Positions 1 through 7,141 of a DNA stretch of 9,727 bases are shown here, one piece after another. The notes beneath the pieces were generated by a model that did no database searches, was not told the DNA's origin, and was given only the letters and a program-made list of their open reading frames with translations. How positions within the stretch are numbered: position 1 is the stretch's first letter; each line of letters starts with the position of its first letter. Made by a program: the position numbers and the translations under genes. This DNA is from G020354785 sp964580815 (GTDB lineage Bacteria; Bacteroidota; Bacteroidia; Bacteroidales; UBA10428): contig CAZOLY010000125.1 in assembly GCA_964580815.1 (NCBI GenBank), positions 1-9,727 on the forward strand, given 5' to 3'.

Positions 1-18
1 TGATAAGCAAATTATTAC

Positions 19-26
19 TAACTTTA
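19..26 (+). promoter_or_regulatory. Weak candidate -7 box for the lipoprotein gene
   Basis: TAACTTTA matches the Bacteroidetes -7 consensus TAnnTTTG at all but the last base and lies about 42 bases before the lipoprotein ATG. The matching -33 element would fall at or beyond the left window edge, so it cannot be examined. Such AT-rich octamers occur often by chance. The rest of positions 1-68 is AT-rich non-coding DNA with no other recognisable signal and no Shine-Dalgarno sequence. Confidence 0.2.
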
Positions 27-68
27 TACTTCATTAACATTAACAATAATCACTAAACAGTTATAATT

Positions 69-851
69 ATGAAAAAGTTCAATAAATATTTTTTGCCACT
101 CCTGCTAATTGTCCTGATAGCGTTTGTCTCAACGTGTAAAAAGGATGAAGAAACAGCACCTCCTACATTTCAGTCCTTAAGCTTTAACGATGAAGAAATA
201 ATCGACAGGATACCCGATGCTATGCTAAATTCCACTGATGAAAATGCGCAGCAATGTGTCAGCGATATTGAATCTGCGGCTGACTGGTCAGGCTTTTACA
301 GCAATTTTACACCACCCAGCAATGCAACTAAAGTTAGCAGTAAATCTACAAACAGCGAAGGTACATGGAAATGGACATATCCTATAGATGCATCCCACTC
401 AGTAACTTTTTACTGGACCTATGAGGAAACATCCACCAAATATACATGGACAATGGATGTCCAGTATAATGACGGGCCTATGTACGATTATGTTGATGCA
501 TGGGAGCTGAAAGACGGAACCCAGGGTGAAGTAAAATACAATTTTGCATGGGTATGTGTTTATGATGAAGAGTATTCTGATAATTGCGATGATTTGTTCT
601 GGATAATTACCTGGAATAAAAATTCCAGCGGTGTAATAAATTATACATTTGTTTACGAATCTTCAGATCCTGAATATTCATATTATTTAAAATATGAGCT
701 TGTTTCAAATCCCAATGGTTCAGGTACACTCGATTATTATTATTTGGGTGATTACTGGCATTACCACTATGAGTGGGATTCCGAAGGCAATGGCAGCTGG
801 GTATGGTATATGAGTGGTGAAGTTTATATGAGCGGAAGCTGGACAGTATAA
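69..851 (+). CDS. Tyr/Trp-rich putative lipoprotein of unknown function
   Basis: I do not recognise the family of this 260-residue protein. The N-terminus is a lipoprotein signal peptide: MKKFNKY, a hydrophobic core at residues 8-20, then VSTC with Cys23 as the likely lipidated residue. Thr just before the Cys is less usual than Gly, Ala or Ser. The Cys is followed by KKDEE, an acidic tether resembling the lipoprotein export signals that send Bacteroidetes lipoproteins to the cell surface; surface location is inferred. The mature part carries about 26 Tyr in the full protein and 14 Trp, arranged in alternating patterns typical of antiparallel beta-strands, with recurring Gly-Ser/Thr-aromatic turns near the C-terminus (GSGTLDYYY, GNGSWVWYM, MSGSWTV). 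Cys63, Cys163 and Cys173 could form one disulfide. No catalytic motif is visible. The gene is followed by its own terminator, so it is probably monocistronic. The ATG at 69 directly precedes the signal peptide. Confidence 0.85.
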   Translation: MKKFNKYFLPLLLIVLIAFVSTCKKDEETAPPTFQSLSFNDEEIIDRIPDAMLNSTDENAQQCVSDIESAADWSGFYSNFTPPSNATKVSSKSTNSEGTWKWTYPIDASHSVTFYWTYEETSTKYTWTMDVQYNDGPMYDYVDAWELKDGTQGEVKYNFAWVCVYDEEYSDNCDDLFWIITWNKNSSGVINYTFVYESSDPEYSYYLKYELVSNPNGSGTLDYYYLGDYWHYHYEWDSEGNGSWVWYMSGEVYMSGSWTV

Positions 852-873
852 TTAAATTATTATATCATTTTAT

Positions 874-910
874 AAAGCCTTTGCGATATGCAAAGGCTTT
901 TTTATTTTAT
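874..910 (+). terminator. Strong intrinsic terminator after the lipoprotein gene
   Basis: An uninterrupted 11-bp stem pairs 874-884 (AAAGCCTTTGC) with 890-900 (GCAAAGGCTTT) around a five-base loop GATAT. A T-rich tract follows, running TTTATTTTAT from 901. It starts 23 bases past the lipoprotein stop codon and separates that gene from the gpsA transcription unit. Confidence 0.9.
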
Positions 911-923
911 TATACACTGCAAG

Positions 924-955
924 TTTCAGATTCTTATTTGTAAATGCTATTTTTG
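924..955 (+). promoter_or_regulatory. Bacteroidetes-type promoter for gpsA-pgi-acpH
   Basis: TATTTTTG at 948-955 is a perfect match to the Bacteroidetes -7 consensus TAnnTTTG. A TTTC at 924-927, three of four bases of the -33 TTTG, lies 20 bases upstream, within the expected spacing. Transcription would begin near position 962, leaving a leader of under 20 bases before the gpsA ATG at 979. The site follows the lipoprotein terminator, as expected for a new transcription unit. No operator-like repeat is apparent. Confidence 0.5.
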
Positions 956-978
956 TAAGTTATCAGTAAACCGATTTA

Positions 979-1974
979 ATGAACAACTCATCAAAAATTG
1001 CCGTATTGGGCGGGGGAAGCTGGGGGACAGCAATAGTAAAGCTGCTTCTGCATAATATTAATGAACTGAACTGGTATGTCAGAGACCAGGAAAACATAGA
1101 TTTTATTAAGAAACATCACCATAATCCCAAATACCTGAGTTCAGTGGAGATAGATGTCAGGAAAATAAAATTCTTCAATAATATCTCCGAATCAATCAGC
1201 CAGTCCGACATACTAATATTTGCCATTCCCTCACCTTTTCTCAAGGAATCCCTGTCAGATTATAAGGAAGGCTTTAATAACAAGTTTATTGTCTCCGCCA
1301 TTAAAGGGATAATACCGGGGGATAATCTGACAATATCGGAATTTTTTAACCGGCAGTATAATGTGCCCTATAAGAACATGGGGATAATTTCAGGGCCCTG
1401 CCATGCTGAAGAAATAGCCATGGAAAGATTGTCATACCTTACTATTGCCTGTACAAACCGTGCCAGCGCCGAAGTTATTATAGACAAGCTGTCCTGCCAC
1501 TATGTAAAGATCAAAACATCAAAAGATATATATGGCACCGAATATGCGGCAGTGCTTAAAAATATTATAGCCATTGCTGCAGGAATATGCCACGGACTGG
1601 GTTATGGAGATAACTTCCAGGCAGTTCTTGTTTCAAATGCGATACAGGAAATCAAGCGGTTCCTGGATAAAACATACAAAAGTAAACGCAAGGTCTTCAG
1701 TTCCCCCTATCTTGGAGACCTGATAGTAACAGCATACTCACAGTTCAGCAGGAACCGGACATTCGGCACAATGATTGGAAAAGGTTATACGGTCAAGTCA
1801 GCACAGCTGGAGCTGGGTATGATTGCCGAGGGGTACCATGCAACAAGCTGTATAACGGAAATAAACAAAAAGTTTAATGTAAAAATGCCGATAATAAAGG
1901 CCGCTTATAATATACTGTATGAAAAAATAGCCCCTGCCATTGAAATACAATTGCTTACTAATAAACTGAAATAA
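979..1974 (+). CDS. gpsA: Glycerol-3-phosphate dehydrogenase [NAD(P)+]
   Basis: Cytosolic enzyme that reduces dihydroxyacetone phosphate to sn-glycerol 3-phosphate, the backbone for phospholipid synthesis. The 331 residues are the usual length. The N-terminal Rossmann domain opens with the dinucleotide loop GGGSWGT (residues 11-17). GPCHAEE (139-145) corresponds to the GPsfAxE motif of the family. The catalytic lysine is Lys194 in EYAAVLKNIIAIAAG, and the C-terminal substrate motif LGDLIVTAYSQFSRNRTFG spans 245-263. The canonical glycine-rich run before LGDL is replaced by FSSPY, and the region after the catalytic lysine reads NFQAVLVSNAIQEIKRF; I associate both with Bacteroidetes GpsA proteins. 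The ATG at 979 sits just before the nucleotide-binding loop. It is first in a likely operon, ending in tandem stops (TAATAA) 13 bases before pgi. Confidence 0.96.
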   Translation: MNNSSKIAVLGGGSWGTAIVKLLLHNINELNWYVRDQENIDFIKKHHHNPKYLSSVEIDVRKIKFFNNISESISQSDILIFAIPSPFLKESLSDYKEGFNNKFIVSAIKGIIPGDNLTISEFFNRQYNVPYKNMGIISGPCHAEEIAMERLSYLTIACTNRASAEVIIDKLSCHYVKIKTSKDIYGTEYAAVLKNIIAIAAGICHGLGYGDNFQAVLVSNAIQEIKRFLDKTYKSKRKVFSSPYLGDLIVTAYSQFSRNRTFGTMIGKGYTVKSAQLELGMIAEGYHATSCITEINKKFNVKMPIIKAAYNILYEKIAPAIEIQLLTNKLK

Positions 1975-1987
1975 TAATACTAAAAAG

Positions 1988-3295
1988 ATGGAAAGCCTGA
2001 AATTAAGTATTGACAATGTTTTCAAATTTATTCCAAAGGATTCGATTTTTGAGCTTAAAGATAAAGCACTGGGCATAATTAAATCCTTATATGACAGAAC
2101 AGGTATGGGAAACGATTTCCTGGGCTGGGTAAAATTACCTTCCCTGATAAGTGAAGAAGATATAAGGGAAATAGACACAGTGACTGCCGACATAATAAGG
2201 AATAATGTCGAGTTCTTTGTAGTTATTGGCATAGGTGGTTCCTACCTGGGGACAAAAGCGGTATATGACGCGTTATCGAATAATTTCATACAGCTCGGAA
2301 AATTACACAATTACCCCTTGCTTTTATTTGCAGGTCATAATATAGGAGAAGACTACCTGTCGGAATTACTGGAGATCCTTGATAACAAAAGATATGCCCT
2401 TGCAGTAATCTCAAAATCAGGTACTACCCTGGAACCGGCAATCGGATTCAGGATACTGAGGGAGCATTTAATAAAACATGCAGGCGAAGCAAAAGCAAAA
2501 GATTTAATAATTGCCATTACCGATCCTGTAAAAGGAACACTCAGGGCAATGGTTGGCAAAACAATAGGCAAATCATTTGCTATTCCGCCTGACATAGGGG
2601 GAAGGTATTCCGTATTTACAAATGTGGGGCTTGTCCCTCTTGCTATTGCCGGATTTGATATCCGGTCATTCATCAGGGGCGCAAGAGACATGCAGAAGCT
2701 TACAGGTCCGGATATCCCGTTTGAGGAAAATCCTGCAGCAATATATGCTGCTGCAAGGTACAGTCTCAACAGGATAAACAAAAAAATTGAGATACTGGCG
2801 AACTTTGAGAACAGGCTTCACTACCTGGCCGAATGGTGGAAACAACTGTATGCTGAAAGCGAAGGTAAGGTAGGTAAAGGGATATATCCCACAAGCGTCG
2901 ATTTTACTACCGACCTTCACTCAATGGGACAATATATCCAGGAGGGGGAAAGAAGCATCTTTGAAACCGTAATATCTGTCAAGAGAACAAAACGTAAGCT
3001 GGCCATCCCTGCAGAAAAGACAAATGCGGACAACCTGAACTATCTCGCCGGCAGACGCATTGACGAGGTAAACAAGATGGCAGAGAAAGGAACAATAAAA
3101 GCACATGTTGACGGGGGCGTCCCCAATATCCATATCGAACTTCCCGAGCTCAATGAATATTACCTGGGCCAGTTAATGTACTTCTTCGAGATAGCCTGCG
3201 GAACAAGCGGCTACCTGCTTGAAATAAATCCGTTCAACCAGCCCGGCGTAGAGGAGTACAAAAAAAATATGTTCGCACTGCTGGGAAAACAATAA
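1988..3295 (+). CDS. pgi: Glucose-6-phosphate isomerase
   Basis: Interconverts glucose 6-phosphate and fructose 6-phosphate in glycolysis and gluconeogenesis, in the cytosol. At 435 residues it belongs to the short, Bacillus-type branch rather than the roughly 550-residue enterobacterial type. Two SIS sugar-phosphate domains are visible: IGIGGSYLG at 80-88 and the phosphate loop ISKSGTT at 141-147. Further family segments are GGRYSVF, YAESEGK (catalytic Glu290), DLHSMGQYIQEG at 309-320 (ring-opening His311), and the C-terminal signature around FNQPGVEEYK with Lys425. All catalytic residues are present, so the enzyme should be active. The ATG at 1988 is preceded by A-rich sequence rather than a Shine-Dalgarno site. 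It lies 13 bases after gpsA and 24 before acpH, which suggests co-transcription. Confidence 0.97.
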   Translation: MESLKLSIDNVFKFIPKDSIFELKDKALGIIKSLYDRTGMGNDFLGWVKLPSLISEEDIREIDTVTADIIRNNVEFFVVIGIGGSYLGTKAVYDALSNNFIQLGKLHNYPLLLFAGHNIGEDYLSELLEILDNKRYALAVISKSGTTLEPAIGFRILREHLIKHAGEAKAKDLIIAITDPVKGTLRAMVGKTIGKSFAIPPDIGGRYSVFTNVGLVPLAIAGFDIRSFIRGARDMQKLTGPDIPFEENPAAIYAAARYSLNRINKKIEILANFENRLHYLAEWWKQLYAESEGKVGKGIYPTSVDFTTDLHSMGQYIQEGERSIFETVISVKRTKRKLAIPAEKTNADNLNYLAGRRIDEVNKMAEKGTIKAHVDGGVPNIHIELPELNEYYLGQLMYFFEIACGTSGYLLEINPFNQPGVEEYKKNMFALLGKQ

Positions 3296-3319
3296 GAAAA
3301 GTAAAGGATAAATTGATAA

Positions 3320-3937
3320 ATGAACTATCTGGCACATGTGTTTCTTTCAGGTGATAATGAAGAAATTGTTATTGGCAATTTTATAGGTGACTATGTTAAA
3401 GGGATAAATTTCAGGAAATATTCAGACTCAATAAAAAAAGGTATTCTCCTGCACAGGGACATAGATGTATTTACTGATAGAAATAAGATTGTCAGAAAAA
3501 GCAAGTCGCTTCTGCAAAATAAATATGGAAAATATGCAGGTATAATCATTGATATCTTTTACGACCATTTCCTGGCCAAAAACTGGGATAAGTTTTCTTC
3601 ATTACCGCTTAAAGATTTTACTGAAAACCTTCATAAAATACTTAATAAATACTTTGAGATCCTTCCCGAAAAAGTAAAACAGTTTGTCCCTTCGTTTATC
3701 GATAATAACTGGATCAAATATTATCAATATGTAGGTGGTATTGAGAAGGTACTGAAAAGAATGTCGAGCATAACAACCTTGCCTGATGAAACATCCTATG
3801 CCATTAATATACTTAAAAGCGATTACCGGGAACTGGAATGTGATTTTCTGAATTATTTTCCTGAGTTAACAAGGTATATCACCGGCAAGTACGATATTAT
3901 CTTAGATATGCCATCCTCGAAGCATCAAGCCTTATAA
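3320..3937 (+). CDS. acpH: Acyl carrier protein phosphodiesterase (AcpH/DUF479 family)
   Basis: Family members hydrolyse the 4'-phosphopantetheine prosthetic group from holo-ACP, giving apo-ACP, and are placed with the HD-type metal-dependent phosphodiesterases. The 205 residues compare with 193 in E. coli. Family hallmarks are the N-terminal MNYLAHVFLS (His6), GNFIGDYVKG at 19-28, LLHRDIDVFTD at 43-53 (His45, Asp47, Asp49) and DIFYDHFLAKNW at 78-89 (Asp78, Asp82, His83). These His/Asp residues are the probable metal ligands, inferred from the family. It is the last gene of the gpsA-pgi set, 24 bases after pgi, with a possible weak Shine-Dalgarno AAAGGA at 3303-3308. Its final 13 codons overlap the convergent rodA end by 41 bp. 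The ACP substrate in this organism is inferred from homology. Confidence 0.87.
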   Translation: MNYLAHVFLSGDNEEIVIGNFIGDYVKGINFRKYSDSIKKGILLHRDIDVFTDRNKIVRKSKSLLQNKYGKYAGIIIDIFYDHFLAKNWDKFSSLPLKDFTENLHKILNKYFEILPEKVKQFVPSFIDNNWIKYYQYVGGIEKVLKRMSSITTLPDETSYAINILKSDYRELECDFLNYFPELTRYITGKYDIILDMPSSKHQAL

Positions 3938-5321
3938 GGATAAATAGCATGATTGAGAATGCAAGTATTGAAGAACCGCCATAACTCAGAAATGGCAGTG
4001 GTATGCCAATGACCGGTGATAAACCTATGGTCATGGCAATATTTATTGCAAAATGTGCAAAAATTATTGACGCAACACCGTAGCCGTATATTCTGCTGAA
4101 TGGTGATCTCTGTCTTTCGGACAGGATTATTATTCTTAATAAAAGGAGAGCGAATAAAATAATCACTATTGTTGTCCCGATAAATCCCCATTCTTCTCCC
4201 ACCGTGCAAAATATAAAATCAGTACTCTGCTCAGGCACAAAGTCCAGTTTTGTCTGGGTGCCTTTAAGAAACCCCATGCCTTTAAATCCTCCCGAGCCGA
4301 TAGCTATTTTTGACTGGTTGACATTATATCCATATCCCCGCGGATCAATTTCCTTACCCAGCAAAATATTTACCCGTTTTTGCTGATGAGGTTTAAGTAC
4401 ATTATGAAAAACGTAATCCACCGAATATGTAAAAGCAATGCAGCTGAAAAGCATAAGCAATATAAAAATTACATTCCTGATTTTATATCTGAGTGCAAGG
4501 ATTAAACTTATTAATGATGATAATACCAGGGAAGCAAGTAAAATCAAATATTCACTCAACCCGTAATTAAAATATATAGAAAGAAATTTAATTATAAAAT
4601 AGATACCCAACAGCAATACAACAGTAATTATATTATGTTTAATTCTCTTATTTACAGCCATATAAACCACCTGGGCCAGTGTTATTAGTCCGATTACAAT
4701 AAAAAGTTTAGGAATTATTAAGGATGCAATAAACAGGGCAACCACAACTGCTCCCAGGATAAGAACCCACCCGGGCAGTCCCTCACGAAAAAAGACGACA
4801 AAGAAAAAACAAAAAATAATTGATGTGCCCCAGTCAGGTTGCAAAAAGATTAATATCGCCGGCACTATAATAAAAGCCAAAAGCATGAAAATTGATTTAA
4901 AGCTATTAATCTTCACATTATACGTGCTCAAATACCTTGCTATGGCAAGGGCAGCAGCAATTTTTGCAAATTCCGACGGCTGGAAATTAAGTCCGAATAA
5001 GTTAAGCCATGACTTTGACCCGTGTGTCAGGGTGCCGAAAATAAGTACAATTATCAACAAAAATATTACTCCTCCATATATGGCATATGCGAAGAAACGG
5101 TAGAATTTATAATCAATAATAAATAAGACAGAAACAGACAGAAATGACAATAAAATCCAGATTATCTGCTTGCCATACTCCTGGTTAAGGTCAAATATTG
5201 TTTTATATTTTTCATTGTAGTTAACGGCAAAGATATTCATCCACCCGAATATAACGAGTATCAGGTATAAAGATATTGTTATCCAGTCAATACTATCAAA
5301 TATGTTAACCCTGCGTGTCAA
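3897..5321 (-). CDS. rodA: Rod shape-determining protein RodA (SEDS peptidoglycan glycosyltransferase)
   Basis: Inner-membrane polymerase that joins lipid II into glycan strands during cell elongation, working with PBP2. SEDS landmarks appear in order: HGSKSWLNLFGLNFQPSEFAK (100-120), QPDWGTS (161-167), HQQKRVN (312-318), the extracellular loop with probable catalytic Asp326 in EIDPRGYGYN, QSKIAIGSGG, GTQTKLDFVPEQSTDFIF, GEEWGF and the C-terminal GLSPVIGIPLPFLSYGGSS (433-451). Length is 474 residues against about 370 in E. coli. The extra roughly 100 residues lie between about 204 and 300 and contain several further hydrophobic segments. The start is TTG at 5321-5319; its TTGA overlap with the mrdA stop and the lack of any Met until residue 28, inside the first helix, support it. 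It is the last gene of the elongasome operon and overlaps acpH at the 3' end. Confidence 0.95.
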   Translation of the reverse strand: MTRRVNIFDSIDWITISLYLILVIFGWMNIFAVNYNEKYKTIFDLNQEYGKQIIWILLSFLSVSVLFIIDYKFYRFFAYAIYGGVIFLLIIVLIFGTLTHGSKSWLNLFGLNFQPSEFAKIAAALAIARYLSTYNVKINSFKSIFMLLAFIIVPAILIFLQPDWGTSIIFCFFFVVFFREGLPGWVLILGAVVVALFIASLIIPKLFIVIGLITLAQVVYMAVNKRIKHNIITVVLLLGIYFIIKFLSIYFNYGLSEYLILLASLVLSSLISLILALRYKIRNVIFILLMLFSCIAFTYSVDYVFHNVLKPHQQKRVNILLGKEIDPRGYGYNVNQSKIAIGSGGFKGMGFLKGTQTKLDFVPEQSTDFIFCTVGEEWGFIGTTIVIILFALLLLRIIILSERQRSPFSRIYGYGVASIIFAHFAINIAMTIGLSPVIGIPLPFLSYGGSSILAFSIMLFILIRLDASRMAYLR

Positions 5322-7138
5322 TTTTTACCGAGCAGACTTTGATTTAACATTCGCTGTTCAATCCATTTCCTGTTTAAGGATATGGTATCAGTAAGGTATT
5401 TCTCAATCATGAGGCTTGCAATGGGTGCTGCATAGCTTGCTCCCCATTTCCCGTGTTCAACATAGACGGCTATTGCAATTTTAGGGTCATCCTTGGGCGC
5501 AAAAGCAGTGAAGACTGAATGATCCTCCCCTTGTGGATTTTCTGCTGTTCCTGTCTTGCCGCAGACAATAATATCCTGCAATTTTGCAATACGTGCTGTG
5601 CTGCCCGGACCGCCATTAACAGCCTGTTCCATCCCCTCTACAATTATCTCGACGTTGGCCGAGTCAATGCTGCAATAGTGCCTTTCAGTGAAACGGCTGT
5701 CTATTGTGTCAATGCCCTCTATCTTTTTCACTATATGGGGAATATAATAATACCCCCTGTTGGCAATCGTTGCCGACATGTTTGCCAGCTGAAGGGGTGT
5801 AATAAGCACTTCACCCTGGCCTATTGCCAGGGATATTACGGTCAGTGCTTTCCATCCACCTTCACCATAGTACCTGTCAAAATATGAGCTTGGAGGTAAA
5901 AATCCCCGGAGCTCATTGGAGAAATCTGAGTTCAGCGTATGTCCGAAGCCAAAAGACATAACGTGTTTACGCCAGTTATTATATGCATCGGCCACACTGT
6001 TGTACTTCTTATCTTCAAGGATCCTCCTGTAAACATTACAGAAATATGCATTACATGAATGCTGTATGGACTGGGGCAAATTCAGCGGCGAAGGATGATT
6101 ATGACATCCTACATGAATTCCCCCTGCATAATATCCGAGATCACAATAAAACTTTGTATCATAGGTAATGACGCCCTCCTGGAGACCAATCATGGCGTTC
6201 ATTGGCTTAAAAGTCGAGCCGGGAGGATAATTTGCCATTAATGCCCTGTTAAACAGGGGCTGAAGGGTATCGTTCTCCAGTTTAACATAGTTTGATGAAC
6301 GCTGACGTCCAACCAGCAGGGATGGATTATAGGAGGGGGAAGAGATCAATGCCAGCACCTCACCTGTCGATGGTTCTATGGCTACTATGCTGCCCGAATA
6401 GTTTTTCATAAGTCTTTCCCCGTATTCCTGCAATTTTGCATCTATAGTACATACAATATTACTCCCTACCTCAGCATCCTTATCAAACCTGCCACCCTGG
6501 TATTCGCCTTTAATGCGGCTGTGCACATCCACAAGGTATACCTTCTGTCCTTTTTTACCACGAATGTATTGTTCGTATGATTGCTCTATTCCGCTTATCC
6601 CGATATAATCACCGAGGCTGTAATAACTGTTTTTTTCAATAATATCCTCATCCACTTCTCCCACATACCCCAGGACATGAGAAGCTATTTCTTTTTTGTA
6701 CTTTCTTAATGTTCTGGACCTGACGTAGAAGCCCGGGAATTTATATAATTTTTCCTGGAATAATGCATAAGTCTCAGGAGCTATCTGTTTTATAAAGGGA
6801 TCTCTCCTGTGTTTATATGACTTTTTTATACCTTCTCTTAATCTTTGGATATCTATGTTTAATATTTTACATAATTGAGTACTGTCAAAACTCTTTAATT
6901 CATAGGGAGCAATCATCAAATCATATGCAGGCTGATTATAAACAAGCCATTCTCCCTTCCTGTCGAATATAAGTCCCCTGGCAGGATATTGAATTTCTAT
7001 ACGCTTTGAATTATTCTCAGCTGATAACTTATAAGACGTATTAATAACCTGAAGAAAAAAAAGCCTTATAATAAATATTGATGCAACAGCAATAAAAATA
7101 ACATTAATAACATATTTTCTGACTGCAAACTGATCCAT
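5318..7138 (-). CDS. mrdA: Penicillin-binding protein 2, elongation-specific transpeptidase
   Basis: Class B PBP that cross-links peptidoglycan in the periplasm during side-wall growth, as partner of RodA and target of beta-lactams such as mecillinam. The 606 residues begin with a short cytoplasmic tail and one membrane anchor (about 10-30). A PBP-dimerisation/pedestal region follows, starting with ARGLIFDRKGEWLVYNQPAYD (residues 53-73). The transpeptidase domain covers about 248-580 and holds all three active-site motifs: STFK with nucleophile Ser308 and Lys311, SCN at 361-363, and KTGT at 528-531. The domain is intact, so activity is expected. The ATG at 7138 follows the mreD stop after 3 bases. 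The TGA stop overlaps the TTG start of rodA, indicating translational coupling of the glycosyltransferase-transpeptidase pair. Confidence 0.97.
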   Translation of the reverse strand: MDQFAVRKYVINVIFIAVASIFIIRLFFLQVINTSYKLSAENNSKRIEIQYPARGLIFDRKGEWLVYNQPAYDLMIAPYELKSFDSTQLCKILNIDIQRLREGIKKSYKHRRDPFIKQIAPETYALFQEKLYKFPGFYVRSRTLRKYKKEIASHVLGYVGEVDEDIIEKNSYYSLGDYIGISGIEQSYEQYIRGKKGQKVYLVDVHSRIKGEYQGGRFDKDAEVGSNIVCTIDAKLQEYGERLMKNYSGSIVAIEPSTGEVLALISSPSYNPSLLVGRQRSSNYVKLENDTLQPLFNRALMANYPPGSTFKPMNAMIGLQEGVITYDTKFYCDLGYYAGGIHVGCHNHPSPLNLPQSIQHSCNAYFCNVYRRILEDKKYNSVADAYNNWRKHVMSFGFGHTLNSDFSNELRGFLPPSSYFDRYYGEGGWKALTVISLAIGQGEVLITPLQLANMSATIANRGYYYIPHIVKKIEGIDTIDSRFTERHYCSIDSANVEIIVEGMEQAVNGGPGSTARIAKLQDIIVCGKTGTAENPQGEDHSVFTAFAPKDDPKIAIAVYVEHGKWGASYAAPIASLMIEKYLTDTISLNRKWIEQRMLNQSLLGKN

Positions 7139-7141
7139 CGT

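Noticed and set aside
852..978. Small gene or regulatory RNA between the lipoprotein gene and gpsA
   Set aside because: The gap is fully explained by a terminator and a promoter-like site; no riboswitch-like structure or reading frame is seen.
1798..2232. Minus-strand open frame of 144 codons across the gpsA-pgi junction
   Set aside because: It lies antisense to two well-identified enzymes, covers their conserved parts and has no recognisable domain, so it is a shadow of the real reading frames.
2353..3133. Three minus-strand open frames inside pgi
   Set aside because: They are antisense to an intact isomerase and have no family signature; they are chance frames created by the codon usage of pgi.
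3930..3939. Palindrome CCTTATAAGG at the acpH stop codon, considered as a terminator
   Set aside because: It has no loop, only five AT-rich base pairs and no T-tract on either side, so it cannot act as an intrinsic terminator.
3925..4209. Second minus-strand frame of 94 codons overlapping rodA
   Set aside because: Same strand but another frame within the highly conserved C-terminus of RodA; the peptide is not protein-like.
4204..5103. Plus-strand frames antisense to rodA
   Set aside because: Short, without domains, and opposite the conserved SEDS motifs.
5519..6241. Plus-strand frames antisense to the PBP2 transpeptidase domain
   Set aside because: They mirror the active-site region of mrdA, are rich in Cys as expected of antisense noise, and have no start signals.
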